This document shows positions 28,641 to 37,106 of a stretch of DNA of 64,000 nt, piece after piece. Made by a program: the position numbers and the translations under genes. A model generated the notes under the pieces. That model ran no database searches and was not told the DNA's origin. It was given only the letters and a program-made list of their open reading frames with translations. The first letter of the stretch is position 1. Each line of letters starts with the position of its first letter. The stretch is from an uncultured Methanobrevibacter sp. (GTDB taxonomy: Archaea > Methanobacteriota > Methanobacteria > Methanobacteriales > Methanobacteriaceae), in the NCBI RefSeq assembly GCF_902764455.1, contig NZ_CACWVY010000018.1, positions 36,153 to 100,152 on the forward strand. The letters run 5' to 3'.

Positions 28641-29318
28641 TCACTCATCCATGATATTTAGGTCCATGTTGAGAAGCGCTTTCATGGTTTCAATGTCAAT
28701 CTGGCCTGGAGCTGTTACATCGGTTCCGGCTGCAAAAGTAATTGGTGAATCAAATTTAGATGCCATAACTCGAGTATAGCTTCCCAAATCTCCCATTGAA
28801 ATGGCAATTGTGTTTTCACAATGTGAAAGAACTGCCAATATGGTTAATGTATCTTCCAAATCCTGAGGCATAAAAGCGACTTTAGCAATGTCTCCAAGTT
28901 CTTGCTCTTTTTCAACAATATACAGGATTTCATTTAAATCGGGTGTTTTTTCAAAATCATGATATGAAACAATTGTTTTTACACCGGTATCATGGATTTT
29001 ATTTATGTATTCATCATCACATTGAAGTTCAATGTCAATATAATCCGCTAAATCACAGCATTCATATAATATGTTGAACCTTTCCTCTTCGGTTCCGTTA
29101 AAAGATCCTCCTTCGGAACTGATTCTATTGGTAGCTATCATCGGAAAGTTGATTTCTTCTATAGTATGTTTAATTTCTGAAATTTCAGGATTCTTCAGGG
29201 CGTCTATTCTAAATTCCAACACGTCAGCGCCTTTATCAATACAGTCTCTAGCTACTTCAATAACGTCTTTGCAATTTTTTTGAAAAATTGGAATTGCAAT
29301 TTTAGTTTGTGAATACAT
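28641..29318 (-). CDS. aroD: 3-dehydroquinate dehydratase, type I
   Basis: Third enzyme of the shikimate pathway. The 225-residue length fits type I. The catalytic His is in SYHDFEKTP and the Schiff-base Lys in IAKVAFMPQ; substrate residues are in VLEFRIDAL and ATNRISSEGG. The gene is separated from aroA at the window start by 27 kb. Its stop overlaps the region of the next minus-strand start, suggesting cotranscription with the peptidase gene. Confidence 0.94.
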   Translation of the reverse strand: MYSQTKIAIPIFQKNCKDVIEVARDCIDKGADVLEFRIDALKNPEISEIKHTIEEINFPMIATNRISSEGGSFNGTEEERFNILYECCDLADYIDIELQCDDEYINKIHDTGVKTIVSYHDFEKTPDLNEILYIVEKEQELGDIAKVAFMPQDLEDTLTILAVLSHCENTIAISMGDLGSYTRVMASKFDSPITFAAGTDVTAPGQIDIETMKALLNMDLNIMDE

Positions 29319-29379
29319 TGATTACTATATATTTATTAAGCTATTAATTAAATTTTCTTTATTATCTGGGGGATGTTGC

Positions 29380-29395
29380 TTGTTAACATTAACAA
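29380..29395. promoter_or_regulatory. Palindrome between divergent aroD and 29570 genes
   Basis: TTGTTAA-CA-TTAACAA is a perfect 7-bp inverted repeat with a two-base centre, located between the aroD start (29318) and the TATA box TATTTATATA at about 29482. It could be an operator for either gene. The rest of the 29319-29569 gap shows only the right-hand promoter. Confidence 0.4.
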
Positions 29396-29569
29396 TTTTT
29401 TGAGGTAATCAAAGCATTAAATTTGTAAAAATTCTACGATGGTTATATATGAATTTCTTGGCATTCTTCATACATCTGCCAATATTTATATAAATTGAAC
29501 AACAAAATATATACCAATAAAATATTTTTATTTTATTTATTTGATAAATCAATTATAAAAGGTGTTAAT

Positions 29570-30295
29570 TTGAAAATTACAGCTATAGGTGCAGATATAT
29601 CCAAAAATGATGTATCATGCAGTACTAAGCTAGTAGAGACTATAGAAAATAACCTTTATAAAGTAAAACAATTAGGTGCAAGTGATGTTGCATTAACAAA
29701 TGTCACTGGTGACGATGTGGTTGTCAGTGCATTTGTTGAAGACGATCTGCTTGAATCTATTAATGAAGGTATTGTTAACGTTTTAAAAGAAAGTGCAGAA
29801 AACATGGGCGATTTGTCTGGAATTTCTGATAATCCTGAAGATGCAGGTGAAGGAATTTCATATGCTGAAGCAGCTATAAGGCCAGACAGATATCCTGATG
29901 CTATTGTTTTGGGCTTTGATACATATGGGGGAGAACCTTTTGTAGCAGATGTTGCAAATTCTGCCATTGATGCTGCAAAAGGGATGAAAAATCTTACAGA
30001 TATTTCAGATTACATAGAGCCGAAGGCAAGAAAAATACCTGGTGTCGGTTATGTTTCACCTGAAACTGATGATCCTGTTGTAGTGGCTACCATTGAAGAT
30101 ATAGAATCTGTCGGAGTCATAGCCGGTGCAATGATTGGAGCTGCACTTGGAAATAAGAATACTTATTTGGTTGAAAGAGGAACAACCTGCAATGTATTGC
30201 CGGGCAGTGTAATATTCTCAGCCACTGCATTTATGAACGGTAATGTGATTGATTTGGCTGTTCCATTTGAAAATAAAACTAGAATATTAAGATAG
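29570..30295 (+). CDS. Conserved methanogen protein of unknown function
   Basis: The 241-residue protein begins [20 protein letters not shown] from TTG 29570 behind a GGTG site; the open frame to 29495 crosses the promoter. It looks soluble, with Gly- and Ala-rich alpha/beta character. Distinct stretches include [21 protein letters not shown], residues about 105-125, and a C-terminal [21 protein letters not shown]. The gene lies 11 bp before sucD, so it may share an operon with central-carbon genes. I believe it is a methanogen-conserved family but cannot name it. Confidence 0.6.
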   Translation: MKITAIGADISKNDVSCSTKLVETIENNLYKVKQLGASDVALTNVTGDDVVVSAFVEDDLLESINEGIVNVLKESAENMGDLSGISDNPEDAGEGISYAEAAIRPDRYPDAIVLGFDTYGGEPFVADVANSAIDAAKGMKNLTDISDYIEPKARKIPGVGYVSPETDDPVVVATIEDIESVGVIAGAMIGAALGNKNTYLVERGTTCNVLPGSVIFSATAFMNGNVIDLAVPFENKTRILR

Positions 30296-30306
30296 GAGTA
30301 AATATT

Positions 30307-31170
30307 ATGATTTTGTTAAATGAAGATACAAAATGTTTAGTTCAAGGAATCACCGGAAAACAAGGTTCTTTTCACACTGAACAAATGTTGAAATATAATA
30401 CAAACATTGTTGCAGGCCTTACCCCTGGAAAAGGAGGTCAGAAATTTTTAGACCAGGTACCAATTTTCAATTCCATGGAGGAAGCAACTGAAGAAGTGGA
30501 TATAAACGCTTCAATTATTTTTGTACCTGCAAGATTTGCAAAAGACGCTGCTTTTGAAGCAATCAGACACCTGGACTTGGTTGTCATTATCTCAGAGCAT
30601 ATCCCAGTTCATGACAGTATGAAAATTATGGCATATGCAAAACAGATGGACACAACTGTCATTGGTCCGAACACTCCTGGAATCATCTCTCCGGGTGTTG
30701 GTAAATTAGGAATCATGCCTACCCATATCTTTAAGGAAGGTAATGTTGGTGTAATTTCAAGAAGCGGTACATTAACATACGAAATAGCAAGCGAACTTAC
30801 CAATGCAGGAATCGGACAAAGTACAGCTGTCGGTATTGGTGGAGACCCTGTAACCGGAGACAATTACGTTGATATCTTAAAAAGATTTGACAAAGATGAC
30901 CAGACTGATGCAGTAGTCTTAATCGGTGAGATTGGAGGAACTGCAGAAGAAAGAGCAGGTAAATTCATTGCTGAAGAAATGAACAAACCTGTTGTATCAT
31001 ACATTGCAGGAAGAACTGCACCTCCCGGCAAAAGAATGGGACACGCAGGAGCAATTATTCAAGGAAACTCCGGTACTGTTGCAAGTAAAACAGAAGCTTT
31101 AAATGCAGCAGGTGTTGAAGTAGCTAAAAAACCATCTGAAATTGTAGATTTACTTAAAAAGGTTATGTAA
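30307..31170 (+). CDS. sucD: Succinyl-CoA synthetase (ADP-forming) alpha subunit
   Basis: Part of the incomplete reductive TCA branch that methanogens use to make 2-oxoglutarate. The 287-residue protein has the CoA-binding [15 protein letters not shown] start region, a GLTPGKGGQ loop, [10 protein letters not shown], and the phosphohistidine loop [10 protein letters not shown]. The beta subunit (sucC) is not in this window, so the two subunits are unlinked. The stop overlaps the hmgA start in TAATG. Confidence 0.95.
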   Translation: MILLNEDTKCLVQGITGKQGSFHTEQMLKYNTNIVAGLTPGKGGQKFLDQVPIFNSMEEATEEVDINASIIFVPARFAKDAAFEAIRHLDLVVIISEHIPVHDSMKIMAYAKQMDTTVIGPNTPGIISPGVGKLGIMPTHIFKEGNVGVISRSGTLTYEIASELTNAGIGQSTAVGIGGDPVTGDNYVDILKRFDKDDQTDAVVLIGEIGGTAEERAGKFIAEEMNKPVVSYIAGRTAPPGKRMGHAGAIIQGNSGTVASKTEALNAAGVEVAKKPSEIVDLLKKVM

Positions 31171-32372
31171 TGACAAATCAAGAAATTATTGATAAATTAT
31201 TGAATGGTGAAATGAAACTTTATCAGGTTGATAAGGAAGTTTCCCCAAAAGAGGCAACAGATATCAGAAGAGAATTTCTCGAACAGAAGTATGACTTAAA
31301 ATTGTCCAATATCTCAAATTACACTTTGGATATGGAAAGGGCTTCTGCCCGTAACATTGAAAATTCAATCGGTGTTTTACAGCTTCCGATGGGTATTGCA
31401 GGACCATTAAAAATTAATGGTGAATACTGCAACAGGGAAGTATTTGTTCCACTTGCCACCTCTGAAGGAGCATTGGTTGCATCAATCAACAGAGGAGCAT
31501 CCACTATAACCTCATCCGGAGGGGTTAATGCAAGAGTAGTTTCAGACATTATGACTCGTGCACCTGCAATTAAATGTAGCGGTGTTGGAGATGCTTTAAA
31601 AATCAAACAGTGGTTTATTGATAATTTCGATGAGTTAAAAGAAATTGCCGAAAGTACAACTTCACATGGTAAACTTGTTAAAATTGACCCTATCTTAATT
31701 GTTGGAAGCTATGTCTATCCTAGATTCGTGTTCTCAACAGGTGACAGTATGGGAATGAATATGGTGACAATAGCTTCTGAAAAAATTCTCGAAAAACTTG
31801 CAGAAGAGACAACTGCAACTCACATTGCATTAAGCGGTAATGTTTGTGTTGATAAAAAGCCTGCTGCTATAAATGTCGTTGAAGGAAGAGGAAAAAGTGT
31901 TATAGCAGATATATTGGTTCCAAAAGATATTGTAGCTAAAAAACTCAAAACTACTGCAGAAGCGATTGTTGAAGTAAATATTGCTAAAAACCTCGTAGGT
32001 TCTGCAGCAAGCGGAAGCATGGCATACAATGCCCATTATGCAAATATGGTTGCGGCAATATTTTTAGCAACCGGTCAGGATGCGGCACATGTCGTTGAAG
32101 GATCTTTAGGAATAACAACCGCTGAAAATCGTGACGGTGATTTATATTTCTCAGTAAACTTGCCTGATTTGCCTGTAGCTACTGTTGGTGGTGGAACAAG
32201 TCTTGAAGTAGCTCATGAAGGACTGGAAATTTTGGGCGTTGCAGGTTCAGGTAAAGCTCGTGAATTTGCAGAGATTGTTGCAAGTACTGTTTTAGCTGGT
32301 GAATTGTCACTTGTAGGAGCACTCGCAGCAGGACACCTTGCAAGAGCTCATCAGGAACTTGGAAGAGGTTAA
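31170..32372 (+). CDS. hmgA: Hydroxymethylglutaryl-CoA reductase (NADPH), class I
   Basis: Makes mevalonate for archaeal isoprenoid ether lipids. At 400 residues it is typical of the soluble archaeal enzyme without membrane anchor. It has ENSIGVLQLPMGIAGPL-type (residues about 62-78), the catalytic Glu in ATSEGALVAS, STGDSMGMNM, the Lys in SGNVCVDKKPAAIN, GQDAAHVVEGS, and the C-terminal GHLARAHQ His. It is translationally coupled to sucD by a one-base overlap. Confidence 0.96.
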   Translation: MTNQEIIDKLLNGEMKLYQVDKEVSPKEATDIRREFLEQKYDLKLSNISNYTLDMERASARNIENSIGVLQLPMGIAGPLKINGEYCNREVFVPLATSEGALVASINRGASTITSSGGVNARVVSDIMTRAPAIKCSGVGDALKIKQWFIDNFDELKEIAESTTSHGKLVKIDPILIVGSYVYPRFVFSTGDSMGMNMVTIASEKILEKLAEETTATHIALSGNVCVDKKPAAINVVEGRGKSVIADILVPKDIVAKKLKTTAEAIVEVNIAKNLVGSAASGSMAYNAHYANMVAAIFLATGQDAAHVVEGSLGITTAENRDGDLYFSVNLPDLPVATVGGGTSLEVAHEGLEILGVAGSGKAREFAEIVASTVLAGELSLVGALAAGHLARAHQELGRG

Positions 32373-32376
32373 TCAA

Positions 32377-32583
32377 ATGGATGAGTTTTTAGATACCTTG
32401 TATCCTGAATTGACCCTTGAAACTGATGATATTATAATGAATTTAGCGATAAAAAAAGACTACTCCAAAATTGGGGATTTTGATAAAAGAAAAGAAGAAT
32501 TTATAAAGGATTTGAATGATTTTATAGAGGAATTTTCTAAAACTCCAGAATCCGATGATTTTGTGAGATATTTTGATGATTAG
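32377..32583 (+). CDS. Small acidic protein, unknown function
   Basis: The 68-residue protein starts at ATG 32377 behind AGAGGTT and is strongly acidic and helical (MDEFLDTLYPELTLETDD). It follows hmgA by 4 bp and so belongs to the sucD-hmgA transcript. Its stop codon overlaps that of the convergent DUF116 gene. No family is recognised. Confidence 0.6.
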   Translation: MDEFLDTLYPELTLETDDIIMNLAIKKDYSKIGDFDKRKEEFIKDLNDFIEEFSKTPESDDFVRYFDD

Positions 32584-33221
32584 TATTTGGAATCTATCTT
32601 TTCAAATACTTTTTTAATATTTACTTTTGTTTCAAAACACCCTGTTTTTTCAAGCAGAACTCCTTGCGGACAAAAATCTGATAGAAGCATCATCATCTGG
32701 TTTAAATCCTCATGACATGCAACTCCAAGGACAGCTTTAAATTTATTTTCCATGACTATTTTTTTAACAAAGCTTGATCCCGGAACAATATATAATTTGT
32801 ATCCCATTGGTTCTGCCTTTTTTTTAATGGCTCCGATTGAACATAAACCGCATTCACTGCAATTGAGGCCTTCTTTTTGAAGCGGTGCCGGACAGTCTCT
32901 GTGTCTTAGGCAGTGCGGTAGAAATATTAATGTTTTTTCTGCAGGGATTTCTTTAAATCTCTCTTTGTTGAGGTCATCCCTGACTCTAATTGCAATGTTG
33001 TCAATAAGATGGTCATCAAGCTTTAAAAAATGAGCTATTGTTTTGAAAGGTGAATATAATAAATCGACAATATACAATAGGAATCTTGGAAATTTTATCT
33101 GATTTTTTCGGGCTATCAAATAACCTAAAATCAATACAATAACAAAGAGGATTAAAATCAGAATAGCTACAATAACTACCAACTGACCTAAAAACATGTA
33201 AAATGAATCGATAAATAACAT
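32580..33221 (-). CDS. DUF116 family membrane protein
   Basis: The 213-residue protein has an N-terminal hydrophobic region (about residues 8-40), then the DUF116 core. This includes the conserved LPHCLRHRDCPAP, CSECGLCSIGAI and PGSSFVKKIV motifs and GVACHEDLN. Seven or more cysteines suggest a metal or iron-sulfur centre. The function of the family is not known; it occurs in methanogens and some anaerobic bacteria. The gene overlaps its upstream neighbour's region closely, with the next minus-strand gene ending at 33230. Confidence 0.85.
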   Translation of the reverse strand: MLFIDSFYMFLGQLVVIVAILILILFVIVLILGYLIARKNQIKFPRFLLYIVDLLYSPFKTIAHFLKLDDHLIDNIAIRVRDDLNKERFKEIPAEKTLIFLPHCLRHRDCPAPLQKEGLNCSECGLCSIGAIKKKAEPMGYKLYIVPGSSFVKKIVMENKFKAVLGVACHEDLNQMMMLLSDFCPQGVLLEKTGCFETKVNIKKVFEKIDSKY

Positions 33222-33229
33222 TTTTCAAC

Positions 33230-33682
33230 CTAAAATTCTTCAATTGTATAATTGTCAAAGTCTTTATTTAATTTCACACCTGTCGGTGTTTTCAGTATTT
33301 CAAGTCCGGATAAACTGTCGCATGAACATAATATATTCTGTTCTGGGTGTGTTCCTGGTGTAATGTTGCAGTTTAGGTTAACTCCATCTCCTATGGATAT
33401 AACAGTTTCTAAGCGTTTTGTTGATGGATGGTCTTTGTTTAAAATAACTAACGGTGAAGATTCTTCACGACTTAAGTAAGCCTGTGAACGTATCGCCCTT
33501 TTGTCTTTTTTAAAGTTTGACACGGCAATTATGTCGTCTGATTCTAAAAACTGAACTATCTCTTCGTTGTCCTGGGTTGCAATAAAAAGCATCTTATTTT
33601 CATAGGCTACCTTAACAATCCCCACCATTCCGGTTTCTCCTTCAAGAAATAGTATTTCATCATTTTTAAAATCAATATTCAT
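33230..33682 (-). CDS. Hypothetical protein of unknown function
   Basis: The 150-residue soluble-looking protein starts at ATG 33682 (MNIDFKNDEILFLEGETG). It appears mostly beta in the first half and contains two cysteines in NILCSCDSLSG near residue 122. It sits 8 bp from the DUF116 gene on the same strand, so the two are probably cotranscribed. No family is recognised. Confidence 0.55.
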   Translation of the reverse strand: MNIDFKNDEILFLEGETGMVGIVKVAYENKMLFIATQDNEEIVQFLESDDIIAVSNFKKDKRAIRSQAYLSREESSPLVILNKDHPSTKRLETVISIGDGVNLNCNITPGTHPEQNILCSCDSLSGLEILKTPTGVKLNKDFDNYTIEEF

Positions 33683-33720
33683 AAAAATCACTAAAAAAAA
33701 TAAAAAGAGAGTAAATGAAT

Positions 33721-33876
33721 TTACTCTGCTAGTTCCACGTTGTCACTTTGACAGGACGGACAAACGACTTTTTTTCCAAGTCCTTTGAATGTATTTCCAC
33801 AGTCTTTACATCGGTATTTTTTTGTTTTCAATTTTTTTAAATCTATGTCGGCCATTGGCCCTCCGCTAGAACACAT
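33721..33876 (-). CDS. Rubredoxin-like zinc-ribbon protein, 51 residues
   Basis: Short gene read on the minus strand, beginning MCSSGGPMADIDLKKLKTKK, with YRCKDCGNTFKGLGKKVVCP at residues 21-40 and a closing CPSCQSD. The CKDCG...CPSC pair forms a zinc ribbon or rubredoxin-like site, and an additional Cys is at position 2. A GGTGA ribosome site precedes the ATG, and an AT-rich TATA region lies upstream near 33893. It probably leads the transcript that includes the 33230 and DUF116 genes. Confidence 0.75.
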   Translation of the reverse strand: MCSSGGPMADIDLKKLKTKKYRCKDCGNTFKGLGKKVVCPSCQSDNVELAE

Positions 33877-33909
33877 TTGAAATCACCTTGTTATATAATA
33901 TATAATATA

Positions 33910-34923
33910 TTATATTAATATATTTTGAATGCTTTCTATTTTTTCAAGAGTTTCACTGTCATTTGTAATATCATATTTTAACTTTAGGAAATACAGTGTC
34001 TGGTTATACAGTTTATTTTCCTCATATTCCTCAATCAATTTATCCAGTGTTTCTAGAATGAAGGGGTTGACTCCGACTTGTATATTCTTGTTTTTAAGTA
34101 TTTCAATTGATTCGTCCACTGTCAGGTCAATTTGCGGATCTTTGCTTTTGATGTAGTTTATTTCAGTGTATGCCATCGGATTCAATTCAAATTCCATACT
34201 GTATCTGAACAGTGCAAAGGCGGTTTCCATCAGATTTTCTTCAATATAGTAATATCCAAGTGACCTGTAGCATCTTGCAATGTCCTGGGGATAATAAGCA
34301 TATTGGAGTGCATCTGTTGCATACATGAAATATTTGTTATATGTATAGGTGTGGACTTTGTAGATTTCACATAACTCTAAAATGATTCTTGAAGACACAG
34401 GGTTGATTTTAATTGCTTTTTTCAGGTATTTTTCTGCTTTGTCGTATTGCTGATTTTCCAAAAGCAAAAATCCGTAAATATAATAAAGGTCAAGTAAAGG
34501 CTGATTGTCGGGAATGTATCGTACTGTTTTTTCAGCACCAATGTATTCATTGAATAATGTCTCTTCGAGGGGACTGGTAAAAAAGTGATACTCGCTTACC
34601 TTGTCGTCTTCAAACATTGGCGGAAAACTTTCCATAAACTTGTCTAATTTATTTAAAGCGGTTTTATATTCTTCCTCTTCGATGTCGTATGAGATGTCAT
34701 TTAAAATGTCTATTATGGGATTTTCCTTTTCGGATATTTCGATAAATTCGTTTTTTTCATCTTCAGACAGGCAATCCCACATCATGCGTGAAATCTCTTT
34801 TATTATTTCTTTATTATATGGATGGTCGGCATATTTTTCAATTTGTCCGGATAAATATTTTTTATTCAAGTCAGGGTTTTCTCCCAGATTGGATTTGATT
34901 TCATTTATTATGTCTTCGTACAT
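33910..34923 (-). CDS. TPR-repeat protein
   Basis: The 337-residue protein is all helical, with tetratricopeptide-like repeats clearest at about residues 145-180 (YIYGFLLLENQQYDKAEKYL and KKAIKINP). Further degenerate repeats cover residues 200-330. It has no signal or membrane segment, so it is probably a cytoplasmic scaffold. It is divergent from the thermosome, sharing an intergenic region with a perfect inverted repeat (34948-34969). ATG 34923 is preferred over GTG 34929. Confidence 0.75.
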   Translation of the reverse strand: MYEDIINEIKSNLGENPDLNKKYLSGQIEKYADHPYNKEIIKEISRMMWDCLSEDEKNEFIEISEKENPIIDILNDISYDIEEEEYKTALNKLDKFMESFPPMFEDDKVSEYHFFTSPLEETLFNEYIGAEKTVRYIPDNQPLLDLYYIYGFLLLENQQYDKAEKYLKKAIKINPVSSRIILELCEIYKVHTYTYNKYFMYATDALQYAYYPQDIARCYRSLGYYYIEENLMETAFALFRYSMEFELNPMAYTEINYIKSKDPQIDLTVDESIEILKNKNIQVGVNPFILETLDKLIEEYEENKLYNQTLYFLKLKYDITNDSETLEKIESIQNILI

Positions 34924-34947
34924 TAACACACCTAAAGTTAGATTAAT

Positions 34948-34969
34948 GGGTAATATTTTTATATTACCC
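34948..34969. promoter_or_regulatory. Inverted repeat between TPR gene and thermosome
   Basis: GGGTAATAT and ATATTACCC form a perfect 9-bp inverted repeat with a TTTT centre. It lies 25 bp upstream of the TPR start and about 75 bp upstream of the thermosome start, just before the AT-rich TATA region at about 34975-34990. It could be the binding site of a heat-shock repressor or a TPR-gene operator. Confidence 0.5.
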
Positions 34970-35042
34970 TTACTTATATTATATATGTATAAAAATTTAC
35001 TTTTATATTATTTTATTAAAAAAAATTTAAGGTGATTATGAA

Positions 35043-36692
35043 ATGGCAAATCAACCAATATTCATCCTTCCTGAAGGAACCGAAAGATATTCAAAAAGAG
35101 ATGCTTTAAGAATGAATATCACAGCGGCTAAAGTTTTATCTGGTATTGTAAGAACTACTTTAGGTCCTAAAGGTATGGATAAAATGTTAGTTAATTCATT
35201 AGGTGATGTAACTGTCACCAATGATGGTGCAACTATCATGAGAGAAATGGAAATTAACCAACCTGCAGCTAGAATGCTTGTTGAAACTGCAAAAAAACAG
35301 GAAGAAATCGTTGGAGACGGAACCACTTCCGTAGTTGTTATTGCAGGTGAATTATTAGCTAAAGCTGAAGAATTATTAGATGACGGTATTGCAACATCTG
35401 TTGTTGTAAAAGGATATAGGAATGCTACTGCAAAAGCTATTGAACTTTTAAATGATATTGCTATTGATGCAGACGATGAAGAAACTCTTAAAAAAGTAGC
35501 TGTCACTGCAATGAGTGGTAAAGGTTCTGATTATGCAAAAGAACATTTAGCAGATTTAGTTGTAAAAGCAGCATTAAGAATTGAAGAAGACGGAAAATCT
35601 GAAATCGAAAACATTAATATTCAAAGAGTTTCCGGTGATGCTGTAGAAGATTCATTTTTAGCAGAAGGAATTGTAATCGACAAGGCTCCTGTATCTAAAA
35701 GCATGCCAAAAGATATTGAAGATGCAAAAATCGCTATTATAAAATATCCTATTGAATTGAAAGATATTAACACTGATTCTAAAATTGACATAACCAGTCC
35801 TGATCAGTTCGAAGCTTTCCTGCTTCAAGAAGAACAAATGATTAAAGATTTAGTGCAAAAAGTAATTGATTCAGGTTGTAACGTATTATTCTGTCAGAAA
35901 GGTATTGACGATATGGCAGAACACTACTTGAAAAAAGCAGGAATCATGGCTTACAAAAGAGTTAAAAAATCTGACATGGAAAGAATTGAAAAAGCTACCG
36001 GCGCTAAATTTGTAAGTGATATTGAAGATTTAACTCCTGATAAATTAGGTACTGCAGGTCACGTATATCTTGATAAATTATTTGACCATGAATTGACCTT
36101 CATTGAAGAATGTGAAAATCCAAAAGCTTCATCTATTGTTTTAAGAGGCAGTACACGTTATGTAACCGAACAAATTTCCAGAGCTATTGATGATGCTTTA
36201 GGTGTTGTTGCAGCTACCATTGAAGAAGGTAAAGTTCTCATTGGTGGAGGAGCTTGTGAAATTGATTTGGTAAAACAATTAAGAGAATACGGTGAATCTG
36301 TAAGTGGAAGAGAACAATTAGCTATTTTAAAATATGCTGAAGCTTTAGAAATCATTCCAAAAACCTTAATTGAAAATGCAGGTCTCGATACCATTAACTT
36401 AATTGCAGATTTAAAAGCTGCTCACGAAGAATCCAAATTCATCGGTATTAATGTATTTACAGGTGAAGTTGTTGATATGAAAGAAGCTGGCGTTATTGAA
36501 CCTTTAAGGGTTAAAATCCAGGCTCTTCAGTCTGCAGGTGAAGCATCTGAAATGATTTTACGTATTGATGATATGATTGCAGCTAGAAATGCATTGGAAT
36601 CTACCGGACCTGATGAGTCTGGTAATGATGCAAGTGGTATGCCACCAATGCCTCCTGCACCAGGTATGGGCGGAATGCCACCTATGATGTAA
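35043..36692 (+). CDS. thsA: Thermosome subunit (group II chaperonin)
   Basis: ATP-driven protein-folding ring. The 549-residue protein has [18 protein letters not shown], the ATP loop GDGTTS, and the ATPase Asp in GGGACEIDL, and ends in a Gly-Met-Pro-rich tail. One subunit gene is seen here; another may exist elsewhere. An AAGGTGATT site precedes the ATG. A hairpin terminator overlaps the stop codon. An inverted repeat upstream may regulate it. Confidence 0.97.
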   Translation: MANQPIFILPEGTERYSKRDALRMNITAAKVLSGIVRTTLGPKGMDKMLVNSLGDVTVTNDGATIMREMEINQPAARMLVETAKKQEEIVGDGTTSVVVIAGELLAKAEELLDDGIATSVVVKGYRNATAKAIELLNDIAIDADDEETLKKVAVTAMSGKGSDYAKEHLADLVVKAALRIEEDGKSEIENINIQRVSGDAVEDSFLAEGIVIDKAPVSKSMPKDIEDAKIAIIKYPIELKDINTDSKIDITSPDQFEAFLLQEEQMIKDLVQKVIDSGCNVLFCQKGIDDMAEHYLKKAGIMAYKRVKKSDMERIEKATGAKFVSDIEDLTPDKLGTAGHVYLDKLFDHELTFIEECENPKASSIVLRGSTRYVTEQISRAIDDALGVVAATIEEGKVLIGGGACEIDLVKQLREYGESVSGREQLAILKYAEALEIIPKTLIENAGLDTINLIADLKAAHEESKFIGINVFTGEVVDMKEAGVIEPLRVKIQALQSAGEASEMILRIDDMIAARNALESTGPDESGNDASGMPPMPPAPGMGGMPPMM

Positions 36693-36730
36693 ATATAATT
36701 TTACATCTTTCTTTTTTTTTATTTTTAGAG
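36686..36730 (+). terminator. Intrinsic-type terminator after thermosome
   Basis: GATGTAAA (36686-36693) and TTTACATC (36700-36707) form a perfect 8-bp stem around TATAAT, followed by a T-rich tract. The stem includes the stop codon. Confidence 0.7.
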
Positions 36731-37106
36731 CTTATTTTTAATTATACTATATTAAACTAATCGTTTTTTAATCTTAATAACTTTAAATCAATGTTTTTAG
36801 TTTAAATAGCTTTAAAATATATGTATTTTTATATGATAAGCATTACAATAACAGATTTCATTTTAGTATAGTTAAGTTACTTTAAATTTTATTTCATATA
36901 GTCAAATCTTTTTAGAGCGATTTTCAACAATAATTTCAGTTATTTCCTTATTTTCAGTAAGTTTTAAGGTTATTTTTAAAAAATAAAAAAGAATAATGCT
37001 ATTTTGGAAATAAAAAGGTTTATATAAGATATTTGTAATAAATAATGTTGAAGTGAGATGGTAGTCTCACTGTTGTTTAAAAAAATTGTTATGGAGGTAA
37101 ATTAAT
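36731..37106 (+). promoter_or_regulatory. Long leader region of the 1344-residue secreted protein gene
   Basis: No gene is visible. A TATA box GTTTATATAAG lies at about 37018-37028. A stem-loop AGTGAGA/TCTCACT with a TGGTAG loop (37052-37071) lies at the expected 5' end of the mRNA. GGAGGT (37093-37098) precedes the TTG start. The remaining 36731-37015 is very AT-rich with nothing clear. Confidence 0.55.

Noticed and set aside
29495..29569. N-terminal extension of the gene at 29570
   Set aside because: It crosses the promoter region and is hydrophobic and AT-rich; GGTG and TTG 29570 fit better.
35051..35506. Minus-strand open frame inside the thermosome
   Set aside because: Its Ser/Ala/Thr-rich composition is that of a shadow of a conserved gene on the other strand.
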